A stretch of DNA of 64,000 nucleotides from Oceanospirillum sp048265165 (GCF_048265165.1 NZ_JBLXCD010000004.1:62001-126000); one strand, 5' to 3'. Shown: positions 51,922 through 61,410, numbered from the stretch's first letter. The notes: a model not told the origin generated them from the letters alone. Numbers and translations: made by a program.

Positions 51922-52866
51922 CTACGGGTATTTTGCTGTTTCAACAGTTGATTCCAGCTTTTGCTGGTATGACATCTGTAACCTTTGGTAGGGCTTGCAG
52001 GCTCTGGTGTAGCCGCTACTACAAGCTGATTTGTACCACTTGCGTGATGCATCCAGATTGGGTTTTATGCGGGGGTAATGTTCGTACAATACTGCCAGAT
52101 TATATTGGGCTACCAGCAGGCCTGTATCGGATGCTCTCTGAAGCCAATGAATGGCCTGTTCCAGGTTAACAGAGGTTCCAAGGCCATAGTAATGCAGATA
52201 AGCGACAGCCAGTGAGGCTTTTGGGTGCCCTTGTTCGGCGGCCAGGGTGTGCCATCTTACCGCTGCAGGGTAGTTCTGCCCGGCTCCGGGGCCATCTTCC
52301 GATAACAGTCCCATCTCATACTGGGCAGAGCTGTGGCCTTGTCCAGCGGCTTTTTGCAGCCAAATCCCTGCTCTTTTCAGGCTGGAACCTGTTCCGATAC
52401 CTTGCTTATACATCATACCCAGTTGGTATTGAGCATCAGTCAGCCCCTGCTCAGCCGCTTTCCTGATCCAGCCGATAGCTTTCGTCTGATTGTGGTTCGG
52501 GTTACCGGGCTCAAGATACTGCATACCCAGCAGATATTGTCCCTCTGGCAAGTTTTGGTCTGCTGCTTTCTGATACCAGATGTAGGCCTGGTCGGAGTCA
52601 TAATCTCCACCACGCCCATCTGCGTACAAGCGTCCCGCCATTAACTGTGCTCTGGCATCACCTGTTTTGGCGGCTTTAAGAAAGGTGTTCAGCGCATGGG
52701 TATACAGCTCACGTTCATAGAAGCGCATACCTTTGTCAAAAGATGCTTCAGTCTGGATGGGTAGGCTAAAAAGCAGTAGCAGACAGATCCGTTGCGTAAT
52801 GTTTTTGGTAACAGTCTGAAACGATTCAGAAACTGGGAGTGATGCAGGAGACTGCCGGGCTGACAT
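51922..52866 (-). CDS. Secreted Sel1-repeat protein
   Basis: A 314-residue protein. An N-terminal hydrophobic stretch (ICLLLLFSLPIQTEA) acts as a signal peptide after an unusual 27-residue polar lead. It is followed by about seven Sel1-like (TPR-type) repeats of roughly 36 residues, each with AQY.LG..Y..G and A..W...AAEQG patterns (for example AIGWIRKAAEQGLTDAQYQLGMMY). Such solenoids mediate protein interaction in the periplasm. GAGG is 7 bases before the ATG. The last codons are made of a repeat-like hairpin. Confidence 0.88.
   Translation of the reverse strand: MSARQSPASLPVSESFQTVTKNITQRICLLLLFSLPIQTEASFDKGMRFYERELYTHALNTFLKAAKTGDARAQLMAGRLYADGRGGDYDSDQAYIWYQKAADQNLPEGQYLLGMQYLEPGNPNHNQTKAIGWIRKAAEQGLTDAQYQLGMMYKQGIGTGSSLKRAGIWLQKAAGQGHSSAQYEMGLLSEDGPGAGQNYPAAVRWHTLAAEQGHPKASLAVAYLHYYGLGTSVNLEQAIHWLQRASDTGLLVAQYNLAVLYEHYPRIKPNLDASRKWYKSACSSGYTRACKPYQRLQMSYQQKLESTVETAKYP
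51949..51974. repeat. Intergenic-type palindrome at the 3' end of the Sel1 gene
   Basis: GATTCCAGCTTTTGCTGGTA followed by TGACAT forms a CCAGC / GCTGG hairpin with a TTTT loop. It resembles the dispersed proteobacterial palindromes of the form ATTCCAGC-loop-GCTGGAATGAC. Only one copy was noticed here. Confidence 0.4.
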
Positions 52867-53021
52867 GGAGGTGCCTCAGATAAAGAAGAACAATACTGAC
52901 TTAATTGTAACGCTATGTAATGGTTTTGGGTATTGGTGATAACCCTATTTATTTTACAGGTTTGGTCGGATTTATTTTTGTAGTACCCAGCGGCAGTTTG
53001 CAGGGCGCACCTCATTAATAA

Positions 53022-53498
53022 TCAATGACTGAGCAGGTGGGATTCGATATCTTTAACGCTCTCCATAACCGCATAAGTGCTGGTTTGCAGTACGAAGGGC
53101 AAGGTTGAGATCTGTTCCCCAAGAACTTTACGGTAATCTTCCATGCCACTGGTACGAACCTTCAGTAAATAATCGAAACCGGCTGCAATCATGTGACATT
53201 GTTCCACTTCAGGAATTTTACGCACGGCTTCATTGAAGGCATCCAATGCCTTGGTTTTGGTATCGCTGAGCTTTACCTGCACAAAGGCGATATGGTTAAC
53301 GCCCAGACGTTTCTGATTGACCAGAGCCACATACCCCAAAATAAAACCCTGTTGCTCCAGCTTTTTCATGCGTAACTGGCAAGGGGTTTTAGATAGGCCT
53401 ACCCTTGAAGCAAGCTCTGTGACGGTCAGGCGGGCATTTTTCTGCAGCTCGCGCAAAATAGCATGATCAATCCGGTCGAGATCATCTGTTCGTTTCAT
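53022..53498 (-). CDS. Lrp/AsnC-family regulator, probable proline-utilisation activator
   Basis: A 158-residue Lrp-type protein: HTH (LDRIDHAILRELQKNARLTVTELASRVGLSKTPCQLRMKKL) and a C-terminal RAM domain (VRKIPEVEQCHMIAAGFDYLLKVR). It resembles PutR/BkdR-type regulators and is divergent from putA, which lacks its own DNA-binding domain. Proline-responsive activation of putA is therefore the likely role. An IR with CTTTGTTTT arms lies in the shared spacer. Confidence 0.92.
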   Translation of the reverse strand: MKRTDDLDRIDHAILRELQKNARLTVTELASRVGLSKTPCQLRMKKLEQQGFILGYVALVNQKRLGVNHIAFVQVKLSDTKTKALDAFNEAVRKIPEVEQCHMIAAGFDYLLKVRTSGMEDYRKVLGEQISTLPFVLQTSTYAVMESVKDIESHLLSH

Positions 53499-53641
53499 TC
53501 TTGTGACGCCCTTTACTGATGAGTTATTTAGCAGGCTTTAGCGGTATTTAGCCAATTTTCCCTGCCATTCAGGTTGTTAGATAGTTTATTAAAACTCTAT
53601 AGCCTAATTACCTAAATAAATAGATTTATTTTTTACATTTG

Positions 53642-53672
53642 CTTTGTTTTTCGGTGAAAAAATAAAACAAAG
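53642..53672. promoter_or_regulatory. Inverted repeat in the putA divergent promoter region
   Basis: CTTTGTTTT (53642-53650) and AAAACAAAG (53664-53672), perfect 9-base arms 13 bases apart, in an AT-rich 264-base spacer. It is a candidate operator for the Lrp-type regulator. Confidence 0.45.
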
Positions 53673-53762
53673 TTTTAAATATGAAAAAAAAATAGAGAAT
53701 AAGTCTATTCGTCAAAAGCTAGAATGCAGAGCATTATTCCCATAATAACGAAAGGTGTCGAT

Positions 53763-56700
53763 ATGACTCAGGCAATGAAGACGATAACAAATGCCGATAT
53801 GACCACGACCGCTATCCGTGAAGCGATGCGTGACCATTATTTGGCAGATGAAACCCATTCGGTTAACGCATTGGTTGAGATGGCAGGCTTGTCTGCCGAA
53901 ACACGACAGCAGATTTCAAATGAAGCGGCAAAATTGATTACCCGCGTTCGCACATCTGCAAAGCCTTCGATGATGGAAAATTTTCTTGCGGAATATGGCC
54001 TGACCACAAAAGAGGGTGTCGCCCTGATGTGCCTTGCAGAGGCACTATTACGTGTGCCGGATGCTGAAACCATTGATGAGCTGATTGAGGACAAAATTGT
54101 TCCCGGTAAGTGGCAGGAGCATCTGGGGCAGTCGGAATCAGCGTTGATCAACACCTCCACCTGGGGGTTGATGGTGACCGGAAAACTGATTGCGTCTCCT
54201 GATGAGAAAGGCCTGACTAATACTCTGCGTGGCATGATTAAGCGTCTGGGTGAGCCAGTGGTTCGTACCGCCGTTAAACAGGCAATGAAAGAGCTTGGTC
54301 GCCAGTTTGTACTGGGTCGTACCATTGAAGAAGCTACGAAAAACGGTAAGAAACAACAGGCCCGCGGTTACAACTATTCTTACGATATGCTGGGTGAAGC
54401 GGCACGTACTGATGCTGATGCGCTGCGTTACCATCGCGCTTACTCTGAAGCGATAGCTAAAATCGCCTCGGCCTGTAAATATGATGATATCCGTAAAAAC
54501 CCCGGCATCTCGGTAAAACTGTCAGCGCTGCATCCGCGCTATGAATTCGGTAAATACGACGGTGTAATGGATACTCTGGTTGAGCGTACCTTCCAGCTGG
54601 CACTGATGGCGAAAGAAGCCAATATGGGCTTTAACATCGATGCGGAAGAAGCGGATCGTCTGGACCTGTCGTTGGATGTAATTGGTGCCGTATTAGCGCG
54701 CCCTGAGCTGGCGGGTTGGGATGGTTTTGGTGTGGTCGTTCAGGCCTTTGGCCCGCGTGCACCTTTTGTCCTTGACTGGCTGTACGCCACTGCCGAGAAA
54801 CTCGATCGTAAGATCATGGTGCGTCTGGTGAAAGGTGCCTACTGGGATGCAGAGATCAAGCGTGCTCAGGTGATGGGACTGAAAGGCTTCCCGGTATTCA
54901 CCCGCAAAGTGAACACCGATGTGTCTTATGTGGCTTGTGCTACTAAGTTGCTGAAAATGACTGATCGCATCTACCCGCAGTTTGCGACTCACAACGCACA
55001 CTCTGTGGCTGCAATTATGAATCTGGCGGATGATCTGGATAAATTTGAATTCCAGCGTCTGCACGGCATGGGTGAGTCTCTGCACGATGTGGTTGTGCAG
55101 GAAAGTAAAGTACGCTGCCGTATCTACGCACCGGTTGGTGCGCACCAGGATCTGTTGGCTTATCTGGTGCGGCGTCTACTGGAAAATGGTGCAAACAGCT
55201 CTTTTGTAAACCAGATTGTTGATCATGATATTGCACCGGCTGATATCGCCCGTGATCCGTTTGATACGGTAATGGCGCTGGACAGTATTTCTAATCCTGT
55301 TATTACCCGTTCTGCTGATCTGTTCACCAATAAAGAGCGTGGTGAAACCCGTCGTAACTCTATTGGCTGGGATATCACTGATGTCCGTACTGTTGAGCAG
55401 CTGGATAAAGAGCGCGGTGCCTACCTGAGTCATAAATGGCAGGCAGGACCTATGATTGCCGGTGATGTTGACGGTGCGAACAGCAAAACGGTCATCAACC
55501 CGGCTAATCACCAGGATGTGGTGGGTGAGGTGCGTGAAGCCTCTGAAAAAGATATCGAAACTGCCATCGTTGCTGCACAAAGCGGTCAGAAAGCCTGGGA
55601 AGCGTTGCCGGTTGAAGAACGTGGTGCCCGTATCCGTAAATTTGCGGATCTGATGGAAGCGAATGCCGGTGAGCTATTTGCACTGGCGACCCGTGAGGCG
55701 GGTAAGTCTCTGTTGGATGGTATTGCTGAGATCCGTGAAGCAGTGGATTTTGCACTTTACTACCCGGATGAAGCCGAGCTGCACAGCGCTGATGGCACCG
55801 CCCGTGGCCTGATCACCTGTATCTCTCCGTGGAACTTCCCATTGGCGATCTTTGCCGGTCAGATCTGTGCAGCTCTGGCGGCTGGTAATGCGGTTCTGGC
55901 TAAACCTGCAGAGCAAACCGCTCTAATGGCTGCCCGTGCTGTTGAGTTAATGCATGAAGCCGGTATTCCGAAAGATGTTATTCAACTGTTGCCGGGGGCC
56001 GGTGCTGTTGTGGGCGCAGCCCTGACCTCTGACTCGCGTATCAAGGGTGTTTGCTTCACCGGCTCTACGCCAACAGCACAACACATCAACCGTTCTATGT
56101 CCGCCAATATGTCACCGGAAGCCCCGCTGATTGCGGAAACTGGTGGTATGAATGCCATGATTGTGGATTCTACGGCTCTGCCTGAACAGGTGATCCGCGA
56201 TGTACTGGCATCCTCTTTCCAGAGTGCTGGCCAGCGTTGCTCTGCACTGCGTGTACTCTACGTACAGAAAGATATCGCTGAGCATCTGCTGGAGATGCTT
56301 TACGGTGCTATGGATGAGCTGACTGTGGGCAACCCCTGGCTGATCAGCACTGATGTGGGGCCTGTTATCGACAAGCTGGCTCAGGACAAGATCATGGCGC
56401 ATATCAACACGTTTAAAGAGCAGGGCCGCTGCCTGAAAACCTATGACGTGCCAACAACCGGTACTTTTGTACCGCCAACTGTGATCAAGCTGAACAGTAT
56501 TAATGAGATGGAAGAAGAGATCTTCGGTCCTGTGCTGCATGTCTGCACCTTTGAATCCAGCGAGCTGGATCAGGTGATTGCCGATATCAACGACCGTGGC
56601 TATGGTCTGACCTTTGGTCTGCACACCCGTATGGATTCCCGTATCGACTACGTAACTGAGCGCGTTCATGTGGGTAACTGCTACGTGAACCGTAACCAAA

Positions 56701-57419
56701 TTGGTGCGATTGTCGGTTCTCAGCCCTTCGGTGGTGAAGGCTTGTCCGGTACTGGCCCTAAGGCCGGTGGTCCACTGTATGTGCGCCGCTTTAAGAATAT
56801 TACTGGCGAGAATCTTGCAGAGCCCCTGCAGGGTGATGCGGTATCTGAAACGGTACTGCAGGAAGCTGTTAACAGCGCCCTGAAACTGGTAGTGCCTGGA
56901 TCAGAAGCGATTGAGCTGGTTGAGCAGCAGCTGGGAGGTCTGGCTTCCCATGTGAGATCCGATTTATTAGTCACCCGGGAAATGCCAGGGCCGACAGGGG
57001 AGTTAAACCGTCTGAGTTTCCATGCTCGGGGGCTTATTCTGTGTGCTGGTCCTGATATGGAAAGTGCAACGCAACAAGCGGCTGTTGCACTGGCTCAGGG
57101 TAATCAGGTCGTAGTGGTTGCGCCGGGTATTAAAGCACTGGCGGATCAGCTGGCTGAAGCTGGCCTTCCTGTGGTTGGGTTGGATGGCGCGGTTGAGGCT
57201 TCTGTATTACAAGGGCTGACTGGGATTGACGGTATTGCCAGTAACGCTAATGCCGAGGTGCTGAAAGCATATCGTGATGTACTGGCTAAGCGGGAAGGTG
57301 TTTTACTGCCGTTACTGACAGAAGCTCATCTGCCTGAGCGCTTTGTCCATGAACGTCATCTGTGCGTGGATACAACTGCTGCAGGTGGTAATGCCAGTCT
57401 GATCGCTTCCACGAACTGA
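53763..57419 (+). CDS. putA: Bifunctional proline dehydrogenase / delta-1-pyrroline-5-carboxylate dehydrogenase
   Basis: A 1218-residue enzyme that oxidises proline to glutamate at the inner membrane face. The N-terminal ribbon-helix-helix repressor domain of E. coli PutA is absent. PRODH spans about 120-470 (KLSALHPRYE, MVRLVKGAYWDAEIKRAQ, RLHGMGE) with FAD-binding residues. P5CDH spans about 560-1030 (SPWNFPLAIFAGQICAALAAGNAVLAKPAEQT, catalytic Cys826 in SAGQRCSAL, EEEIFGPVLHV). A C-terminal ALDH-like domain follows, as in long PutAs. I chose the ATG at 53763, preceded by AAAGG; an ATG at 53724 would add 13 unconserved residues. Confidence 0.96.
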   Translation: MTQAMKTITNADMTTTAIREAMRDHYLADETHSVNALVEMAGLSAETRQQISNEAAKLITRVRTSAKPSMMENFLAEYGLTTKEGVALMCLAEALLRVPDAETIDELIEDKIVPGKWQEHLGQSESALINTSTWGLMVTGKLIASPDEKGLTNTLRGMIKRLGEPVVRTAVKQAMKELGRQFVLGRTIEEATKNGKKQQARGYNYSYDMLGEAARTDADALRYHRAYSEAIAKIASACKYDDIRKNPGISVKLSALHPRYEFGKYDGVMDTLVERTFQLALMAKEANMGFNIDAEEADRLDLSLDVIGAVLARPELAGWDGFGVVVQAFGPRAPFVLDWLYATAEKLDRKIMVRLVKGAYWDAEIKRAQVMGLKGFPVFTRKVNTDVSYVACATKLLKMTDRIYPQFATHNAHSVAAIMNLADDLDKFEFQRLHGMGESLHDVVVQESKVRCRIYAPVGAHQDLLAYLVRRLLENGANSSFVNQIVDHDIAPADIARDPFDTVMALDSISNPVITRSADLFTNKERGETRRNSIGWDITDVRTVEQLDKERGAYLSHKWQAGPMIAGDVDGANSKTVINPANHQDVVGEVREASEKDIETAIVAAQSGQKAWEALPVEERGARIRKFADLMEANAGELFALATREAGKSLLDGIAEIREAVDFALYYPDEAELHSADGTARGLITCISPWNFPLAIFAGQICAALAAGNAVLAKPAEQTALMAARAVELMHEAGIPKDVIQLLPGAGAVVGAALTSDSRIKGVCFTGSTPTAQHINRSMSANMSPEAPLIAETGGMNAMIVDSTALPEQVIRDVLASSFQSAGQRCSALRVLYVQKDIAEHLLEMLYGAMDELTVGNPWLISTDVGPVIDKLAQDKIMAHINTFKEQGRCLKTYDVPTTGTFVPPTVIKLNSINEMEEEIFGPVLHVCTFESSELDQVIADINDRGYGLTFGLHTRMDSRIDYVTERVHVGNCYVNRNQIGAIVGSQPFGGEGLSGTGPKAGGPLYVRRFKNITGENLAEPLQGDAVSETVLQEAVNSALKLVVPGSEAIELVEQQLGGLASHVRSDLLVTREMPGPTGELNRLSFHARGLILCAGPDMESATQQAAVALAQGNQVVVVAPGIKALADQLAEAGLPVVGLDGAVEASVLQGLTGIDGIASNANAEVLKAYRDVLAKREGVLLPLLTEAHLPERFVHERHLCVDTTAAGGNASLIASTN

Positions 57420-57452
57420 GAACACTCAGTCACATAACATAGTAAAACTTTT

Positions 57453-57492
57453 GGACAGGGTCATTCGCGTGCCAATGGCCCTGTCCGTTTTT
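57453..57492 (+). terminator. Intrinsic terminator of putA
   Basis: GGACAGGG / CCCTGTCC stem with an additional ATT/AAT pairing inside, then GTTTTT. Confidence 0.9.
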
Positions 57493-57636
57493 GCCTGAAC
57501 CTGAGATACGGAAACCCCTTCCGTTATCTTGTTAAAAACCTTCCGCATGCAGTTGCCTTGGTATTCAGTACACTTGAGACCGGGTATTCCTGAGCCATCA
57601 TGGCACTGTTACTGGTGGATTTTGCCCATTTATGAA

Positions 57637-57846
57637 TCAGGCAACACGGTTCACGCCTAACAACTGCCCAAGTTCCCCAACATGATGAGAGATGTTTTTG
57701 CTGCGATTGAGGAATTCTTTTTGCAGTTCAAGCATAGCTGCTTCCAGCTTTAGAGAATGCGCTAACTGACTGTCCAGGTTATGACGTTTCTTCACAGATA
57801 GAGTGGGTATCTGTGTTGTTTTATAGCTGCCTTTTATTTTCTTCAC
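57637..57846 (-). CDS. Possible small basic helical protein
   Basis: A 69-residue frame starting at a GTG, with a basic N-terminus and a helical second half (LKLEAAMLELQKEFLNRSKNISHHVGELGQLLGVNRVA). No clear Shine-Dalgarno and no recognised family, but the amphipathic helix pattern is protein-like and the region is otherwise empty. Low certainty. Confidence 0.35.
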   Translation of the reverse strand: MKKIKGSYKTTQIPTLSVKKRHNLDSQLAHSLKLEAAMLELQKEFLNRSKNISHHVGELGQLLGVNRVA

Positions 57847-58163
57847 GGTTTTTAAGTCTGATGCTGCTATGATGACCCTGATAGTGATCTATTAATTATT
57901 TATTGCCGTCGCCTGAATAACATGCAGATGACATGCCAAATAACCTTTGTTTCCTTAATGTTATTTTTGTGTCGCTTTGTGTTATTCAAGTGGCAGTATT
58001 TTGATATATATCAGATATAAATCAAGATGCTGGACTGGTTATCATGGTTATTATTCGTATCTTATTCGAAGCTTGTGTTTCCTCCAGTCGTTGCAGGCGT
58101 GGTTTGGCCAACCTAAGATAGGTAAAACCTAAAGATAAATAGCTTATAAGTAAGAGGAAACCT
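57847..58163. other. AT-rich oxyR upstream region with candidate OxyR contacts
   Basis: A 317-base spacer with no gene. ACCTAAGATA (58111) recurs as ACCTAAAGATA (58127), and ACCTAAGATAGGT is a perfect inverted repeat. Read as OxyR tetranucleotides, ATAG at 58118, seven bases, CTAA, then ATAG at 58139 gives a partial match to the ATAG-n7-CTAT pattern, suggesting autoregulation. Confidence 0.4.
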
Positions 58164-59060
58164 ATGGTAAAGCTAAGAGATTTGGAGTACCTGGACGCAA
58201 TTGATCGCTTTAAGCATTTTGGTAAGGCTGCAGAGGCTTGTTTTGTGAGTCAGCCTACGCTGAGTGGGCAGATTATGAAGCTGGAAGAGCAGTTGAATCT
58301 GCAACTGGTTGAGCGTCACCGGAGAAATGTGATGTTAACGCCAGCAGGGGAGCAGTTGGTAAAGGAAGCCCGTAACGTACTAAGCGCTGCCCAAGTGTTT
58401 GAAGAAACAGCTCGCACCTTACTGGATCCTTTGGCAGGGGATCTGCATGTGGGGATGATCCCGACTCTGGCGCCTTATTTGTTGCCTTATGTTATGGAGC
58501 CTCTGAATGAGCGCCTGCCTAAGGTGAATTTTTACCTGCATGAGAAACAGACCAAGGTGCTGATGCAGGAGTTGAATGAAGGCAAGTTGGATCTGTTGAT
58601 TTTGCCCTGGCTGGAGGATATGCAAGGGGTTGAACGTTATGACCTGTTTGAAGAGCCTTTGGATCTCGCTGTATCGCCTCAGCATTCGCTGGCAAACAAA
58701 ACTCAGGTGACCTTTGATGATCTGAATAATCAACAGCTACTGACACTGGAAGATGGCCACTGTCTCAGAGATCAGGCTCTGGGTTATTGCTTTACTGCCG
58801 GAGCAAAAGAAGACCACCGGTTTCAGGCCACAAGTTTGGAGACCCTGCGTTATATGGTCGCCAGCGGTATCGGTATGACAATGTTGCCAAGGCTGGCAAC
58901 ACATAACCTGGAAGATACCCACCGTATTCGTTATATCCGGTTTAAGACTCCTGAGCCAACCCGAAATATCTCTCTGCTGATCCGGCCGAACTACTCCCGG
59001 ATGACCTGTGTGCGTGAAGTGGTCAGCTGTATACGTGAGGTAATGAAAGATTTGCTCTGA
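58164..59060 (+). CDS. oxyR: Hydrogen-peroxide-sensing regulator OxyR
   Basis: A 298-residue LysR-family regulator closely matching E. coli OxyR. The HTH (LRDLEYLDAIDRFKHFGKAAEACFVSQPTLSGQI) precedes the regulatory domain with the redox pair Cys200 and Cys209 in DGHCLRDQALGYCF, followed by ATSLETLRYMVASGIGMTMLPRLA. Disulfide formation between these cysteines activates peroxide-defence genes. ahpF and ahpC lie 3-5 kb downstream on the opposite strand and are likely targets. The start is supported by AGAGGAAACCT before the ATG. Confidence 0.96.
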   Translation: MVKLRDLEYLDAIDRFKHFGKAAEACFVSQPTLSGQIMKLEEQLNLQLVERHRRNVMLTPAGEQLVKEARNVLSAAQVFEETARTLLDPLAGDLHVGMIPTLAPYLLPYVMEPLNERLPKVNFYLHEKQTKVLMQELNEGKLDLLILPWLEDMQGVERYDLFEEPLDLAVSPQHSLANKTQVTFDDLNNQQLLTLEDGHCLRDQALGYCFTAGAKEDHRFQATSLETLRYMVASGIGMTMLPRLATHNLEDTHRIRYIRFKTPEPTRNISLLIRPNYSRMTCVREVVSCIREVMKDLL

Positions 59061-59238
59061 ACGTGTTCTACTATGCATTAGGTCAGATCTTAGCTTATCC
59101 AATAGCTTTTTTTGCCATAAAAAGTGATTTGAAAGCATACCAAAGCATGCTATTTCTAAAGAAGAGTTCAGCTGTGGCTGCCTTTTAAATACGGCAGGGT
59201 AGCCACAGGCCATAATAAAAGCAGAGCGGAGAAAGGCT

Positions 59239-59763
59239 ATGTCACAACAACTGGTATTAACCCTGATCGGTGATGACAAGCCCGGTCTTGTGGAAAAAGT
59301 TTCTGAAACGATCGTTCAGCACCAGGGTAACTGGCTAGAAAGTCGTATGTCTCATCTGGCGGATAAGTTTGCCGGTATACTGACCGTTGCTGTAGCGGAT
59401 GATCAGGCGGACGCTCTGGTCGCTGACCTGGTTGCTTTGGAATATTTTGGACTGACAGTGACGGCTGCCAAGGCTGGGAATCATGTTGTTGCAGGTTCCA
59501 CTGTTTCGCTGTCTGTGGTGGGTAACGATAAGCCAGGTATTGTGAAAGAGGTGTCACAGGTGTTGAGCGGTTTGCAGGTGAACGTTAAAGAGTTAGATAC
59601 CTGCTGCGAGCCTGCACCGATGAGTTCAGAGATGTTGTTTAAGGCCGATATGGTACTGACGGTGCCCGGCAGTGTGACTCTGTCTCAGGTGGAAGAAGCC
59701 ATTGAGGCACTGGGTAGTGATCTGATGATCGAGTTTAACAGCGAAGAGAAGGTTGCCGGATAA
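59239..59763 (+). CDS. GcvR-like ACT-domain protein
   Basis: A 174-residue cytoplasmic protein of two ACT domains (LVLTLIGDDKPGLVEKVSETI at residue 5 and VSLSVVGNDKPGIVKEVSQVL near 90). It is similar to the glycine-cleavage repressor GcvR, which acts by binding GcvA in E. coli. It may sense an amino acid. No gcv genes or gcvA lie in the window, so the exact role is open. It has its own terminator. Confidence 0.88.
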   Translation: MSQQLVLTLIGDDKPGLVEKVSETIVQHQGNWLESRMSHLADKFAGILTVAVADDQADALVADLVALEYFGLTVTAAKAGNHVVAGSTVSLSVVGNDKPGIVKEVSQVLSGLQVNVKELDTCCEPAPMSSEMLFKADMVLTVPGSVTLSQVEEAIEALGSDLMIEFNSEEKVAG

Positions 59764-59795
59764 AAAGTAGGCTTTGATTGGCAACCTCAGAATAT

Positions 59796-59825
59796 AAAAA
59801 AGGGCCGCTCTAGTGGCTCTTTTTT
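59796..59825 (+). terminator. Intrinsic terminator of the ACT-protein gene
   Basis: AAAAAAGGGCC / GGCTCTTTTTT stem (one G-T pair) around GCTCTAGT, ending in T-run; the A-rich arm lets it work for the opposite strand too. Confidence 0.8.
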
Positions 59826-59865
59826 GTATGCGGTGCCCCGTCCTGAATAAGGTTTACACGCCGCT

Positions 59866-61410
59866 CTACCGTATATCCAGCGCGCCTCGGGTCAGGTCGC
59901 CAAAAACATACAGTCGGTCTACACTCAGGTCGCGCTCTTTGGCAGATAACTGATTCAGCTGGCGCACCATGGTTAGCGTATCCTTGTTCAGGGGTGGTGT
60001 TTCATACTCGCCACTTTCAGGTGGCCAGATATCCGGGGCGAGTTTGCGCTGCCCCAGCCAGGCATTGGCGACCAGTACCTCCGCTGTTTCTGCCATATCT
60101 TTATAGGGCTCAGCTCCCTTTTCTTTAACGAAGTACGTAGCATCCCCTGTTTTTCCCGCAGGCCGAGAGAGATCGCCCAGTCGGGACATAAAAACCAGAT
60201 CCCGCGCTTCAGCGTTGTTTCTTACCGCATCGATAGCGGCCAAAGCATCGCTGTGTTCTGTCAGATCAAGCGGTTCGAGGTAATCACTGCCAAACAGGTG
60301 TTCCATACCTTGCACGGTAATCTCCAGATAAGCGCGCTGGTTACTGCGGTCCAGATTGTTTAGCGTGCCGGTCATATTCAACAGCTGCTCATCGCTGAAC
60401 TCATAGTTATCCAGCAGGTCCAGCGTATCTTTAACCATATCCCGCCCAATGGAGTAGCTATGATTATCCAGCCAAGCCACGCTGGCTGCTTTGCTGTCAT
60501 TCGGGTTGCTGCTGTTATTGGCCCCTATTTTTAGGTCGAAAAAGTGCCTGGTTTTATCAGCAGTCTCAGCAATAAATTGCAACAATCCCTCTTTTGCTTC
60601 AGGTGAGAACGCTTTGTTTTTCAGTATTTCGTAGCTGCGTACCCCTAATTCTTCATCCAGAATATAAACCTGCATTAAGGGGATTTTTTGCGTCTCATCA
60701 ACACTGTCCAGATTGTTCATCAGGCTCTGATGGTCTTTGGTGTTGTGCAGGGTACTCAGAAACGTGACCAGGTTATCCATTGAGCTGTTTTTGTTTTGGG
60801 GTCGGGGAAACAGTTCTTTTCGGTTGTAGGTGCTCGGCTTTTCTCTTGGTTGAACCTGTTCAGTGTAGGGTTGCACTTGCTCAGCATAGGCATGGGCCTG
60901 ATCGAGTATCTGCCGGCGCAGTGCTGGCCTACTGTCAGCCAGAGTCTGCATGACATCCCTAATATGGATGTAGTCCAGATCATTAGTGACTCTAATGCCC
61001 CACGGGTCTTCCGACTGCATGGCAATCATAATATCGGTGAACTGGGACACTTCTTCGTCGCTGAGATTTTCCGCCAGCTGGTAAATATCATCGTCTTTCA
61101 GCAGGCTCACGTAATCACCGATATTGCTGGTTATAAAGTCCCGCTGTTCCGGCGACATGCGCTCCAGTAAGGCATCGGCTTTGACTTTCTGTTCGCCATG
61201 AAACAGGTCGTTATAGGTTGCATTATCAACAGGCACTAATCTTGCGACGCTTTCAACACCGAGCTCCTGAGCTTGTGCCTTGGTGTTTTCTCGGGCGCTC
61301 TGCACTGCCTGACGGACAGATTCAGAAGGTGATGAGGTGTTTTGTGCTCCGGTCGTGGCGGTGTTTGAGGGGCTCAAAAAACGGCCGAAATAATGGCTGG
61401 TATTCAACAT
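59866..61410 (-). CDS. Large soluble protein of unknown function
   Basis: A 514-residue acidic protein with no signal peptide, membrane segment or recognised domain. The N-terminus (MLNTSHYFGRFLSPSNTATTG) is Ser/Thr-rich and probably flexible, followed by helical blocks such as LLERMSPEQRDFITSNIGDYVSLL, a duplicated YAEQVQP/YTEQVQP linker near 185, and further helices. I chose the ATG at 61410, with AAGGA about 9 bases upstream; a TTG at 61446 is less likely. It is flanked by the GcvR-like gene (convergent) and ahpF (same strand), which have their own terminators, so it stands alone. The flexible N-terminus may suggest secretion, but this is a guess. Confidence 0.75.
   Translation of the reverse strand: MLNTSHYFGRFLSPSNTATTGAQNTSSPSESVRQAVQSARENTKAQAQELGVESVARLVPVDNATYNDLFHGEQKVKADALLERMSPEQRDFITSNIGDYVSLLKDDDIYQLAENLSDEEVSQFTDIMIAMQSEDPWGIRVTNDLDYIHIRDVMQTLADSRPALRRQILDQAHAYAEQVQPYTEQVQPREKPSTYNRKELFPRPQNKNSSMDNLVTFLSTLHNTKDHQSLMNNLDSVDETQKIPLMQVYILDEELGVRSYEILKNKAFSPEAKEGLLQFIAETADKTRHFFDLKIGANNSSNPNDSKAASVAWLDNHSYSIGRDMVKDTLDLLDNYEFSDEQLLNMTGTLNNLDRSNQRAYLEITVQGMEHLFGSDYLEPLDLTEHSDALAAIDAVRNNAEARDLVFMSRLGDLSRPAGKTGDATYFVKEKGAEPYKDMAETAEVLVANAWLGQRKLAPDIWPPESGEYETPPLNKDTLTMVRQLNQLSAKERDLSVDRLYVFGDLTRGALDIR

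Noticed and set aside
54693..55580. Several 80-160-codon frames opposite putA
   Set aside because: All mirror the conserved PRODH/P5CDH coding sequence and show no start signals.
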